From Stigonema ocellatum SAG 48.90 = DSM 106950 (GTDB lineage: Bacteria; Cyanobacteriota; Cyanobacteriia; Cyanobacteriales; Nostocaceae): a stretch of 64,000 nucleotides of DNA. The stretch lies in assembly GCA_016903675.1 (NCBI GenBank), contig JADQBA010000028.1, forward strand, positions 9,555 through 73,554, read 5' to 3'. This document shows positions 1 through 7,878 of this stretch, one piece after another. The notes beneath the pieces are model-generated. The model worked only from the letters and a program-made list of their open reading frames with translations. It was not told the origin of the DNA and ran no database searches. Positions within the stretch are counted from its first letter, which is position 1, and every line of letters starts with the position of its first letter. A program made the position numbers and the translations under genes.

Positions 1-2
1 CA

Positions 3-2249
3 GATGGTAAACTACTGGCATCAGCGAGTAAAGACAAAAAGGTTAAACTTTGGCACATCCACAAGACTGAAAACTCGATTAACAAAATAGTGAAGTACAG
101 CCTTGATGGCAACACTATTGCTACTGGTAGTACTGATGATGATATTGTGGAACTCTGGCGGTTTGACAAAAAAGAACCTAAAAATATTTTGGCAGCAGAT
201 AGTTCAGTCCTAGGTTTTAGCCCAGATGGCAAAACTATTGCAACTGCTAGTGCTGAAGATGTTGTCAAACTTGAAAGTATTGATGGTAAAGAAATTATTT
301 TAAAAGGAAATCAACGTAGTATCACGAGCATTAACTTCAGTCCTGATGGTCAGCTAATTGCCGCTGCCAGTAGGGATAATTCAGTACTACTCTGGGGTAG
401 TGACGGAACCTTGCTTAAAACCTTGCCAGGACACACAAATGGAGTTAAAAACGGCGTCATTTTCAGTCCTGAAAATAAGATTATTGCCACTATTGGTGAT
501 GACAATAAGGTGCAAATTTGGCATCGTGACGGTAGCTTCATTGCAACTTTACCAGGGCATACAAAGTTTGTTAAAGAAGTAGTTTTCAGTCCTGATAGCC
601 AAATTATTGCCACTATTGGTGATGACAATGTGGTGCAACTTTGGGGTCGTGATGGTAAGCTTATTAACAAGTTGATTGGACATTCAGATGAAGTCACAAG
701 TGTCCATTTCAGCCGTGACGGCAGCATTATCGCTTCTGTAAGCAGTAGTGAAACCAGACCTGAGAACAGCGAGATTAGACTTTGGCGGAGTAAAGATGGT
801 TCTTCCATCAAAACGATTTCTAACTATGGCATTAAGAGCGTCAGTTTCAGCCCTGATGGTAGGACTATTGCGTCTATCAATGGTGACAACACTGTTAAAC
901 TTTGGAATTTTAAGGGAGATTTCCTTAGAACTCTCAAAGGGCATAACGATCAGATCAACGAGTTGAGTTTTAGCGATGATGGCAAAATGATTGCCACTGC
1001 TAGTAATGACAATACGGTAATACTTTGGAGAAGTAGTGACGCATCTCTAATCCACACCCTTCGCGGACATAGTGATGCAGTCCAGAGCGTCAAGTTTAGC
1101 CCTGATAGTAAGACCATTGCCTCAGCTAGTAAAGACAATAAAGTAAAACTCTGGAGGATCAGTGACGGTTTTAATACGTCCACACTGCCAAAGCAAAGTG
1201 ATGGAGATAACACCAAGAAGATAGATTCTCATCTTGTCAGGTTTAGTCCTGATGGCAAGGTCATTGCCTATATCAGTAGTTTCAGTGGTTGGTCGGGTGG
1301 AAGGATTAAGTCTAACTACATAGTAAAACTGTGGAGTCGTGACGGCAAAGAACTCAAAATTCTTCGAGGAAATGGTGATCTCAGTCGGGGAAATGGTGAT
1401 CTCAGTGACTTAAGTCCAGATGGCAAAAAAGTAGCCCTTAGCCCAGATGGCAAAAGAGTTGTCCTTGCTAGTAGAGATAATGCCTTAAAACTCTGGAATA
1501 TTGATGGTACTTTACAAGCAACCCTCAAAGGGCACAGTGACTGGATCAACAGCGTCAGTTTCAGCCGTGATGGCAAGACTATCGCCTCTGCTAGTGATGA
1601 CCATACCATTCAACTTTGGAATAGTAACGGTAATCGAATTAAAACTATTCCAGCGCATGGAGACAAAGTTAACAGCGTCAGTTTCAGCCCCGATAGTAAG
1701 ACTATTGTCTCTGCTAGTGATGACAACACCATTAAACTTTGGAATAGTAACGGCAATATCCTCAAACAGATCGGTAACCATACGCAGAGGGTCACAAGCG
1801 TGAGTTTCAGCCCCGATAGTAAAACAATTGCTTCTGCTAGTGATGACGGCACTATTAAAGTATGGAACAGGAGTGATGGTAGAGAACTGGAAAATTTCCC
1901 AAATGAAAAGACTTCTCTTGGAAATCAGATTTATCTGAATTTCAGTTCTGATGGCAAGATACTTGCTTACGGCGGTGTTAGCAGTACACAACTTTATATC
2001 CCCAACGGTCTTTGGTTCAAAACAGCCAAACTTTTCCCAAAATCATTCTTAAACGCCAAACTTTTCCCAAAATCATTCTTAAACCATAGTAGTCAGCCTC
2101 TCACTGTCACTAGCAATGATGGTATGTTATTTTTAAGTTTGGGTTTAGATGATTTACTGAAACGGGGTTGCAATGAGGCGCGTGATTATCTGAAAAATAA
2201 CCCGAACGTTGACAAGGGCGATCGCACTCTCTGCGACGAGATTAAGTGA
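3..2249 (+). CDS. WD40 repeat protein, 5' end outside window
   Basis: The frame is open from the left edge (first visible residues DGKLLASASKDKKVKLW), so this is the 3' part, 748 residues, of a longer gene; the GTG at 90 is internal. About 14-15 WD40 blades are visible, each a variant of FSPDGKTIASASDDNTVKLW, predicting one or two seven-bladed propellers for protein binding. The C-terminal tail (LDDLLKRGCNEARDYLKNN) is one seen at the end of many cyanobacterial WD40 proteins, whose missing N-terminus is often a P-loop STAND/NACHT domain or a kinase; which applies here cannot be seen. Two internal slippages are visible: a 21-bp unit doubled near 1365-1406 (GNGDLS twice) and an exact 30-bp unit doubled at 2025-2084 (AKLFPKSFLN twice). 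Family call is firm; cellular role unknown. Confidence 0.93.
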   Translation, partial: DGKLLASASKDKKVKLWHIHKTENSINKIVKYSLDGNTIATGSTDDDIVELWRFDKKEPKNILAADSSVLGFSPDGKTIATASAEDVVKLESIDGKEIILKGNQRSITSINFSPDGQLIAAASRDNSVLLWGSDGTLLKTLPGHTNGVKNGVIFSPENKIIATIGDDNKVQIWHRDGSFIATLPGHTKFVKEVVFSPDSQIIATIGDDNVVQLWGRDGKLINKLIGHSDEVTSVHFSRDGSIIASVSSSETRPENSEIRLWRSKDGSSIKTISNYGIKSVSFSPDGRTIASINGDNTVKLWNFKGDFLRTLKGHNDQINELSFSDDGKMIATASNDNTVILWRSSDASLIHTLRGHSDAVQSVKFSPDSKTIASASKDNKVKLWRISDGFNTSTLPKQSDGDNTKKIDSHLVRFSPDGKVIAYISSFSGWSGGRIKSNYIVKLWSRDGKELKILRGNGDLSRGNGDLSDLSPDGKKVALSPDGKRVVLASRDNALKLWNIDGTLQATLKGHSDWINSVSFSRDGKTIASASDDHTIQLWNSNGNRIKTIPAHGDKVNSVSFSPDSKTIVSASDDNTIKLWNSNGNILKQIGNHTQRVTSVSFSPDSKTIASASDDGTIKVWNRSDGRELENFPNEKTSLGNQIYLNFSSDGKILAYGGVSSTQLYIPNGLWFKTAKLFPKSFLNAKLFPKSFLNHSSQPLTVTSNDGMLFLSLGLDDLLKRGCNEARDYLKNNPNVDKGDRTLCDEIK
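2025..2084 (+). repeat. Exact 30-bp tandem duplication inside WD40 gene
   Basis: Two perfect adjacent copies (2025-2054 and 2055-2084) add ten residues in frame near the C-terminus. Perfect identity points to a recent slippage event. Confidence 0.95.
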
Positions 2250-2286
2250 AGTATCTCGCTTGCCCAAATCCAATCAGAGCTCGCCC

Positions 2287-2634
2287 TCATAAAGGCAGAT
2301 GTTCGATTGCATTCAGCCATTCCTTAGGTTCAGATCCCAAGGCAATTAGTTCCAAATCTTTGACATACTGCCCAATAGTTGCCCGTAGTTGGTGTCCGAA
2401 TATTAAACCTGCAAATATCCGCCCCTGACGCTGCCAATCTTCAGCTAGCGCCTTAAAGCGGATATCGTGCGTAAATATTACCTTTTCAAGCACACGAACA
2501 CGTTCCAAAAGTTCCTCATCCGGTAATGTTGCAGCGCCGTCTTCATAAGCTGTTAGCACATCTACTCCACGGCGACGCAGTTGATCGGTAATTGCTTGAG
2601 GTACATGCACGTCCATATATAACTGTACTGGCAC
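2287..2634 (-). CDS. DUF5615 PIN-like toxin candidate
   Basis: A 115-residue protein of the DUF5615 (PIN-like, Mut7-C-like) family, predicted to be the nuclease toxin of a DUF433/DUF5615 toxin-antitoxin pair. Conserved acidic positions are visible in YMDVHVP, EDGAATLPDEELLERV and FTHDIRF, as expected for a metal-dependent RNase fold. The GTG start at 2634 directly abuts the TAG of the upstream DUF433 gene, so the two are translationally coupled; an internal ATG (MDVHVP) seven codons in is an alternative start. The gene is full length and undamaged, unlike several other toxin genes nearby. Nuclease activity is inferred from the family. Confidence 0.85.
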   Translation of the reverse strand: MPVQLYMDVHVPQAITDQLRRRGVDVLTAYEDGAATLPDEELLERVRVLEKVIFTHDIRFKALAEDWQRQGRIFAGLIFGHQLRATIGQYVKDLELIALGSEPKEWLNAIEHLPL

Positions 2635-2952
2635 CTACAGCAACCCTTTAGCCTGCATCCGAATAAAAAACGGCGATCGCGACGACTGCGCTTTTCCTTG
2701 TTCTGCTTGCTCCCATTCTGTACGAATCTCGCTATCAATTTCCTCTTGGTGGTCAAAATAGTAAGCCATCGCCGCATGAGCTTCACAGAGCGTTAGATGC
2801 GGGTGCTGACGACACATTTCCTCAACTGACCAGCCATAAGCCAGGTAGTCCATGACAATTTGAGCAACACGCACACGGGGTAGGCGCTGCAACCGCGCAG
2901 GTTCGCTTGCACTAGTTTTCTCTACATGAGGATAAATGACTTTACTTGTCAT
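2635..2952 (-). CDS. DUF433 antitoxin candidate (copy 1)
   Basis: A 105-residue DUF433 protein, a short winged-helix-like DNA-binding family that accompanies DUF5615 toxins. The core (RVRVAQIVMDYLAYGWSVEE, then MCRQHPHLTL) is the recognisable part; C-terminal residues probably bind the toxin. It starts at ATG 2952 and ends flush with the toxin start. This gene plus about 130 bp upstream is repeated almost unchanged at 4372-4800, where no toxin follows. Probably autoregulated, by family analogy only. Confidence 0.88.
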   Translation of the reverse strand: MTSKVIYPHVEKTSASEPARLQRLPRVRVAQIVMDYLAYGWSVEEMCRQHPHLTLCEAHAAMAYYFDHQEEIDSEIRTEWEQAEQGKAQSSRSPFFIRMQAKGLL

Positions 2953-3079
2953 GACATTTGCTAAACTGCTGCTAGTTCACCAATTATAGCTATTCTACAG
3001 TGCGTAGGTTTTGCTAAAAACTCAAATCCAAGTAGGTCGGGTTGAGGAACGAAACCCAACATTTATCGGTGTTTGTTGG
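2650..3079. repeat. 430-bp duplicated block, copy A (with DUF433 gene)
   Basis: This block contains most of the DUF433 gene and its upstream region and matches 4372-4800 in the same orientation with scattered substitutions. Identity ends just before the toxin gene on one side and inside the GTGTTTGTTG stretch on the other, so only the antitoxin and its probable promoter were copied. Confidence 0.9.
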
Positions 3080-3313
3080 GCTTCTCAATTAGCACCCAGA
3101 AGTGAAGAGCGATCGCTTGCCCAAATACAATGCAATGAGTGCGAGCACCAGCGATATTAGCTCACTTGGAAAAGACTTCATTTAGCCCAAATTACCCTGG
3201 CTTTAGCAAACGAACAAAACCAGCTTGTTCAAAGTGGTGATCTGTTGTTAATGCCTCTTGTATACCAAGCTGCTGCATCACGACAAAAGAGGTGCTGTCA
3301 ACCAGAGACATAT

Positions 3314-3515
3314 ATCTTGCACCTCTAAGTAGAAACCACAAATAACCAAACAAGGAGTAATAAAATTAACAGTGCTTTAAAAACTCATTCAGTCCTCTTT
3401 TAGAGGACTTATGCTATTAGCCTGGGACTTCAAGTCCCAGGCGGATGGGGGCGCAGTCAGAAACCAATTGAATACTGAGTTATTTTTTTGATGTACTACC
3501 TGGTTGGTGCAAGAT
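3314..3515. mobile_element. MITE family 1, full copy in PIN gene
   Basis: A 202-bp non-coding element with terminal inverted repeats ATCTTGCACC/GGTGCAAGAT and flanking TCTCT direct repeats consistent with a target duplication. Inside are two short hairpins, AGTCCTCTTTTAGAGGACT and one built on CCTGGGACTT. Related copies lie at 8230-8340, 9447-9615 and 41247-41417. No transposase is encoded, so it must be mobilised in trans. Confidence 0.85.
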
Positions 3516-3794
3516 GTGAAGAGACCAAGCTTTATCTTCTCTCCTTTTGAGGAGATTCCACGCTGTTTGATCAATAGCAGCATCTACTTGAATTAATCTA
3601 ATATAAGTTGCATTTCTGACAGCGTCCACGTATTGGAATAATTGGCGACGGGGTAAGCGCAGAGGACTATTAAGTAAAGCGACCAGTTCAATGACAACAT
3701 AGTTGGTTGTCACCATTTCTTGACCTTGCTGACGGCTTGCGTGAAACCATTGCTTCGCTTGCTCATGGTAAGGCTCAGTTACAATAAATAAGTT

Positions 3795-3882
3795 ATATCA
3801 GGTTCGGTTAATTGCTTATCATAAAAACCTCTCCGCGTCCCCGCGTCAGTCTTAATTATAAGTATTCAACCGAACATGATAT
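3795..3882. mobile_element. 88-bp MITE in 5' end of PIN gene
   Basis: The ends form a 25-bp imperfect inverted repeat (ATATCAGGTTCGGTTAATTG against ATATCATGTTCGGTTGAATA), with TA or TAA flanking both sides, which suggests IS630/mariner-type target use. It interrupts the PIN gene after nine codons. No other copy was recognised in the window. Confidence 0.75.
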
Positions 3883-3912
3883 TAGCCCCAAAAAGCTGTG
3901 TCTACAAACACG

Positions 3913-4170
3913 CTATTCGCCAAGGTTCAACTCCTGTTGTAAAGCTTGGCTTAGATACTGGTCATGGTTTTCTCCAAGGTCAGAATTTTCTAGCCTCAAA
4001 GTACCGATCAGGGGCAATATTGGATCAGCTTGTGCACTTTCTGCTGAGTTTACTAATTGAGCCAGTGATTGCAGAATTAAGCTTTCTAAGGACACATTCA
4101 AGCTTTCAGCCTGAGCGGTTAATTGGTTCTCTAGGTCATTTGGTAGCTCTATTACTAATTTTCTACCCAT
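3913..4170 (-). CDS. VapB-like antitoxin of the split PIN gene
   Basis: An 85-residue protein beginning MGRKLVIELPNDLENQLTAQ, a ribbon-helix-helix-like N-terminus as in antitoxins paired with PIN toxins. ATG 4170 is chosen because the open frame upstream of it (to 4308) covers the hicB stub in another frame and shows no conserved protein. Its stop lies one base before the GTG of the disrupted PIN gene, so this was a vapBC-type operon and is now an antitoxin without a working partner. The C-terminal half (LGENHDQYLSQALQQ) is the likely toxin-binding part. Confidence 0.75.
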   Translation of the reverse strand: MGRKLVIELPNDLENQLTAQAESLNVSLESLILQSLAQLVNSAESAQADPILPLIGTLRLENSDLGENHDQYLSQALQQELNLGE

Positions 4171-4180
4171 TTCATCCACC

Positions 4181-4348
4181 TCATTTGACAAATACCTCTG
4201 TGTGTAACCGCACGTGTACTTCAGAGGGGTCAGCCGTCTCAAAGAATAGTTCCAACGCCTCAACCAGATTACTCCGCGCTTCTTCAATTGTATTGCCAAG
4301 GCTTGCAATATCGAGTTCTGGGCAGAGGGCTACATAGCCGTCTCCCTC
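4181..4348 (-). pseudogene. hicB: HicB-family antitoxin remnant
   Basis: The minus frame encodes GDGYVALCPELDIASLGNTI followed by EEARSNLVEALELFFETADPSEV and ends at TGA 4181. This is the body and C-terminus of a HicB-type antitoxin. The first ~20 residues and a start codon are missing: an in-frame TGA lies immediately upstream, at the junction with the duplicated DUF433 gene. No hicA is present. The duplication breakpoint appears to have removed the 5' end. Confidence 0.75.
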
Positions 4349-4674
4349 TCATAGAGATCCCTTGATTTTTTAGCCTGCATCCGAATAAAAAACGGCGATC
4401 GCTGTACTTGCGCTTTTCCTTGTTCTGCTTGCTCCCATTCTGTACGAATCTCGCTGTCAATCTCCTCTTGGTGGTCAAAATAGTAAGCCATCGCCGTATG
4501 AGCTTCACAGAGCGTTAGATGCGGGTGCTGACGGCACATTTCCTCAACTGACCAGCCATAAGCCAGGTAGTCCATGACAATTTGAGCAACACGCACACGG
4601 GGTAGGCGCTGCAACCGCGCAGGTTCGCTTGCACTAATTTTCTCTATATGAGGATAAATGACTTTACTTGTCAC
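4330..4674 (-). CDS. DUF433 protein, duplicated copy without toxin
   Basis: A second DUF433 gene, near-identical to the one at 2635-2952 through QGKAQ and RSPFFIRMQAK, after which its C-terminus is replaced by junction-encoded residues (KSRDLYERETAM). The start corresponding to ATG in copy 1 is GTG here (4674). No DUF5615 gene follows; downstream is the hicB remnant. It may be an orphan antitoxin able to neutralise or repress the intact pair 2 kb away, or simply a decaying duplicate. Confidence 0.8.
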   Translation of the reverse strand: MTSKVIYPHIEKISASEPARLQRLPRVRVAQIVMDYLAYGWSVEEMCRQHPHLTLCEAHTAMAYYFDHQEEIDSEIRTEWEQAEQGKAQVQRSPFFIRMQAKKSRDLYERETAM

Positions 4675-4800
4675 CACATTTGCTCAACCGCTGCTAGTTC
4701 ACCAATTATAGCTGTTCTACAGTGCGTAGGTTTTGCTAAAAACTCAAATCCAAGTAGGTTGGGTTGAGGAACGAAACCAAAAATTTATCGGTGTTTGTTG
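4372..4800. repeat. 430-bp duplicated block, copy B
   Basis: Counterpart of 2650-3079 in the same orientation. The upstream promoter-like stretch (GTTCACCAATTATAGCT and the following bases) is retained, so the copied antitoxin gene may still be expressed. Confidence 0.88.
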
Positions 4801-4895
4801 CGGCTTTCCAGCCGAAAAGTCCCTACGACTGTGGTCAATCTGAAAATTGGTCTAAACTAAATTCAGCAGAGTTAATCTCGAAGGCAAAACAAATA

Positions 4896-5141
4896 ATGAG
4901 TGTAGTTATCTCTGATGACATCCTTCAAGCAGCAAGAATGTCAGAAGCAGAATTACAGCGAGAAATTGCGATTATGCTGTACCAGCAACGCAAACTCAGT
5001 ACTGGTAAAGCCCGTCACCTAGCTGGAATGAATTAAATTGAGTTCCAACAGGAACTTGCTAATCGGGGAATTTGCATTAATTATGATGTGGAAGATTTTG
5101 AAAGCGACCTCGAAACCTTGAGAAAATTAGGTGACTTGTGA
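4896..5141 (+). pseudogene. UPF0175 antitoxin gene with nonsense codon
   Basis: The frame from ATG 4896 encodes MSVVISDDILQAARMSEAEL and on to KARHLAGMN, stops at TAA 5034-5036, then resumes in the same frame as IEFQQELANRGICINYDVED to LRKLGDL, TGA 5141. Together this is a full 81-residue UPF0175 (helix-turn-helix antitoxin) protein; the stop sits where Gln (CAA) is expected, so one C-to-T change explains it. No DUF3368 toxin gene follows. The open frame upstream to 4764 is the edge of the DUF433 duplication, not part of this protein. Confidence 0.85.
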
Positions 5142-5256
5142 TTGTAGTCAGCAACACTTCTCCATAGATTTGCCGCAACTCCTCTAAGTTGCTGGCTGTT
5201 TTTATCCCATCTTTTATCGCCCTTAATTGTTCTATGTCTTCAATATCTGAACTCAT
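5077..5256 (-). CDS. Small hypothetical protein, 59 aa
   Basis: A short frame beginning MSSDIEDIEQLRAIKDGIKT, charged and helical-looking, overlapping the 3' end of the UPF0175 pseudogene on the opposite strand. The overlapping 3' third probably derives from the other gene's sequence, so only the N-terminal ~40 residues look like genuine protein. It may be a truncated member of a toxin-antitoxin or Rpn-like family. Weak support. Confidence 0.35.
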   Translation of the reverse strand: MSSDIEDIEQLRAIKDGIKTASNLEELRQIYGEVLLTTITSHLIFSRFRGRFQNLPHHN

Positions 5257-5317
5257 TTGATTTAGTGGTCTTCAATCAGTGGTGGTTTTGAATCCCAGAC
5301 TGATTGATTCTGTCTCC

Positions 5318-6664
5318 TTAATTCTGACGAATATATTCTTCTTCAATGTTTAATGTCTGGGGTAAAAATACACCTAGTACGACCATATTAGTTGTCATGT
5401 AAGAGACAATAGCTGCCCATAAGAGGTGGTTGTTTTGGAAATACCAAGCGGTGATCGCTAGGGGAACAAAACCTAAGAAAAAGGCCAGTAATACGGAATT
5501 ACGTAAGATTGCACCTTCCTTTAAGCCGATAAAGTAACCTTCGAGAATGAAAGCGATCGCAGTCATTACTAAAACAGGTAACAACCAGATTGTATACCTA
5601 TTAATGTTGGTGTTTACCTCTGGGTGATTAGTCAAAAGCCCAAAAACTTGGTCTGGAAAAATAATAGATATAAAAGCAAAGGCTAAAGCGATCGCCAAAC
5701 TTGCCACCATAGAGACAGTTAGCAATGGTATCATCTGTTCTCTATTTCCCTTACTTTTAAAATTGCCAGTCAGCGTTTGCGTTGTCACCCCGACACCTTG
5801 AACTGCAAACTGACTCAACAAAGCAATTTGCAATAGCAAACCGTTTTCTGCTAAAATTTCTGTTCCTAGCACCGCACTCAGATTAGTAAAGATAGAATAG
5901 ACAGAAATCAGCACTAAAAATCGAATCAGAATATTACCCTTGAGTGCAAAAGTATCTTTAAGTGCTACCCAATCAAACATGTCTTGTACTGCGGCTGGTA
6001 ATACTTGCCAATCAATAGTCAAGCCAACCCCAACCAAACCAATCAATAATGCCAAATACTGACTGATAGCTGTTGCTAAACCGGCTCCCATGCTTTCCCA
6101 ACCCCATTTGACAATCATTAGATAGTCAAGCAACACATTAGAACCATTACCAACAATGGACATTAGCAGCACTATACCATTCATTTCCCGCCCCAGAAAC
6201 CAACCAAATAGGACAAAATTGAGCAAAACAGCAGGTGCGCCCCAAATCCGTCCGGAGAAATAATCAACCCCAGAGGCTTCAATTTCTGGAGAACCACTCA
6301 ACAGCAAAAAACCAAACTTCTGGATAGGGTATTGCAATAGTAGAATCAGTAAAGCAACTGTTAAGGCAATCAAACCACTTCTTAATCCTGCCAATAATAC
6401 AGTTTTAGGTTCATCAAGTCCTACAGCTTGAGCAGTCAGAGCATTTGTACTCGACCGCATAAATTTTAAAACCCGATAAAGGTAATCAAAAAGGATAGTT
6501 CCCAAAATCACCCCAGCCAAGTGACGGATATCTGCCAAATGCCCCAAGAATGCAATATCTACTAACCCCGCTAGGGGAACCATCATATTAGACAACACAC
6601 TCACACTCGCCAGTCCATAAAAGCGGGCTAAAAAATTGTATTTAGTTGAAACTGTAAATGGCAT
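5318..6664 (-). CDS. MATE family efflux transporter (DinF-like)
   Basis: A 448-residue inner-membrane protein with about twelve hydrophobic segments in two similar halves, the arrangement of MATE (multidrug and toxic compound extrusion) cation antiporters. Typical features are the N-terminal LFxL-like start (NMMVPLAGLVDIAFLGHLAD) and the matching QxxLT segment (GVTTQTLTGNFKSKGNREQM) in the second half. Length is normal. It starts at ATG 6664 and stands alone, with unrelated small genes on both sides. Substrate is unknown; DinF-type members are linked to export of cationic compounds or protection from oxidants. Confidence 0.9.
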   Translation of the reverse strand: MPFTVSTKYNFLARFYGLASVSVLSNMMVPLAGLVDIAFLGHLADIRHLAGVILGTILFDYLYRVLKFMRSSTNALTAQAVGLDEPKTVLLAGLRSGLIALTVALLILLLQYPIQKFGFLLLSGSPEIEASGVDYFSGRIWGAPAVLLNFVLFGWFLGREMNGIVLLMSIVGNGSNVLLDYLMIVKWGWESMGAGLATAISQYLALLIGLVGVGLTIDWQVLPAAVQDMFDWVALKDTFALKGNILIRFLVLISVYSIFTNLSAVLGTEILAENGLLLQIALLSQFAVQGVGVTTQTLTGNFKSKGNREQMIPLLTVSMVASLAIALAFAFISIIFPDQVFGLLTNHPEVNTNINRYTIWLLPVLVMTAIAFILEGYFIGLKEGAILRNSVLLAFFLGFVPLAITAWYFQNNHLLWAAIVSYMTTNMVVLGVFLPQTLNIEEEYIRQN

Positions 6665-6933
6665 AGTATTTTTTGGCTCTAAATTGGCACTATTTCAGTT
6701 TATCTGCAAGCAACGCGATTTGCTGGGGTCAGGCAAAAAACAAGCGATCGCTAAAAATCAATTTTAAATATGCTGAGCGCTCTTCTGTGCCAGAGTCGGA
6801 GCATGTGAATGCGTCGAGGTGCCAAAGAAGAGTCCAGACCTATTCCTGTTGCGAACAACCGCGTCTACTTTTCAAGCAAGCATGTCATTAATCAAAATAA
6901 GAAAGATAATTATAAAAAAGCGAGTTGTAAATC
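6665..6933. other. Intergenic region, MATE to AbrB/PIN pair
   Basis: This stretch lies between divergent genes, so it should hold both promoters. A single GCGATCGC-like site is present. No convincing gene or repeat was seen; the short open frame at 6673-6891 lacks any protein-like character. Confidence 0.5.
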
Positions 6934-7200
6934 ATGGATACAGACTTTGTTGTAAAAGTGACGCCAGAAGGTCAGATGGAACTGCCATCTGAGATTCAAG
7001 CTCAACTTCATCCCGGTGATGAATACAAAATTTCGGTAACGGAAGATTCAATAGTGTTACAAAAAATTCAGAAGCCGCTTGATCTGAATCAATGGTTTCA
7101 GCGAATTGAGGAATTGGGTTCTGACCCCAATCAACCTACTCTTGAAGAGATTAATGAGATGGTAAAGGAAGTGCGACGGGAACGGCGGTCTAAAGAGTGA
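6934..7200 (+). CDS. AbrB/SpoVT-type antitoxin (VapB-like)
   Basis: An 88-residue protein whose N-terminal half (VVKVTPEGQMELPSEIQAQL, then HPGDEYKISVTEDSIVL) is a swapped-hairpin AbrB DNA-binding domain. The C-terminal half (LDLNQWFQRIEELGSDPNQP) would bind the toxin. Its TGA overlaps the GTG start of the PIN gene by four bases (GTGA), a typical coupled antitoxin-toxin pair. It probably represses its own promoter, as known for the family. Intact and full length. Confidence 0.88.
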   Translation: MDTDFVVKVTPEGQMELPSEIQAQLHPGDEYKISVTEDSIVLQKIQKPLDLNQWFQRIEELGSDPNQPTLEEINEMVKEVRRERRSKE

Positions 7201-7631
7201 GAGTTATACTAGATACCAATGTTTGGGTTTCAGGTTGGCTGTGGGGAGGTATTCCAGGTCAGCTGATAATGATGGGAGATAATCAGCAAATTACCATCTC
7301 TGCTTCTGAAGGTCTGTTGAGCGAGCTAGAAACCACATTGAGACGTGGCAAACTTCAGTCTAAAATACAGTCTTTGGGTTCAACTGTGGAGATTTTGATT
7401 TCTAGGACACGACAATTAGTGGAATTGTGTCTAGAAACTTCTGTAGATGTGCCCCAATTACGTGACCAAGATGATGTAATAATTATAGCTGCGGCTTTGG
7501 CTGCAAATGCTGAGGTTATTGTTACTGGCGATCAAGACTTATTATGCCTAAATGAATTTGAAGGAATTCTGATTATGACATCTACAGATTTCCTCTATCG
7601 TTATTTCCCAAGACAACAAAAGTTGTTGTAA
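7197..7631 (+). CDS. PIN-domain toxin of the COG1569 type
   Basis: A 144-residue PIN-family nuclease starting at GTG 7197 (VRVILDTNVWVSGWLWGGIP). The acidic active-site residues appear as LDTN, LLSELETTL, RDQDDVIIIAAA and VTGDQDLL, so the catalytic set is complete. PIN toxins of this family cleave RNA and are neutralised by the AbrB-type protein encoded just upstream. The reading frame is undamaged, one of four apparently intact toxin-antitoxin pairs in the window. Confidence 0.88.
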   Translation: MRVILDTNVWVSGWLWGGIPGQLIMMGDNQQITISASEGLLSELETTLRRGKLQSKIQSLGSTVEILISRTRQLVELCLETSVDVPQLRDQDDVIIIAAALAANAEVIVTGDQDLLCLNEFEGILIMTSTDFLYRYFPRQQKLL

Positions 7632-7878
7632 CTCTTAAGAAACACAGGGGTCTAGGGGTGTGAGGGTGTGAGGGTGTGGGGGTGTAGGGGAAAAATGTGT
7701 TTCTTTACGAAAAATCAAGGTTTTTACGACCAGCCGTTTGCACTCGTACTCGATTACTGACCGTGGTGCAAGATTTGAGCCTCTAGCTTGGGCGATTACG
7801 CGTTCGCAACATATGAAAAAAACAAATTTTTCCCCTACACCCTTTGTCCCACCACTTCTGGCGCACCAACCCTCAAAC
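7632..7878. other. Low-complexity and decayed intergenic sequence
   Basis: Between 7645 and 7692 are tandem 7-8 bp units of the form GGGTGTGA/GGGTGTAG. Near 7790-7850 a complementary C-rich stretch (TTTTTCCCCTACACCCTTTG) follows. The open frames here come from this repeat and show no conserved protein; the region looks like a rearrangement junction next to the truncated gene at 7879. Confidence 0.55.

Larger units (their letters stand above)
3192..3911 (-). pseudogene. VapC-like PIN toxin gene split by two MITEs
   Basis: Three collinear pieces of one PIN-domain gene are visible on the minus strand. The first is VFVDTAFWG, starting at GTG 3911, one base after the stop of the antitoxin gene. 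The second is LFIVTEPYHEQAKQWF through VVIELVALL to REDKAWSL. The third is SLVDSTSFVVMQQLG through TTDHHFEQAGFVRLLKPG, ending at TAA 3192. All four acidic PIN positions (VDT, IEL, VDS, TTD) survive. The pieces are separated by an 88-bp element (3795-3882) and a 202-bp element (3314-3515). Removing the larger element with one TCTCT target copy restores the frame exactly; the smaller leaves a one-base mismatch. The gene is therefore inactive as it stands. Confidence 0.88.

Noticed and set aside
350..1991. Several long open frames on the minus strand and other plus frames inside the WD40 gene
   Set aside because: They mirror the repeated WD40 codons and have no independent protein character; the plus frame is clearly coding.
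6673..6891. 72-codon plus-strand frame after the MATE gene
   Set aside because: Lies in the divergent promoter region, with no conserved motif and unnatural composition.
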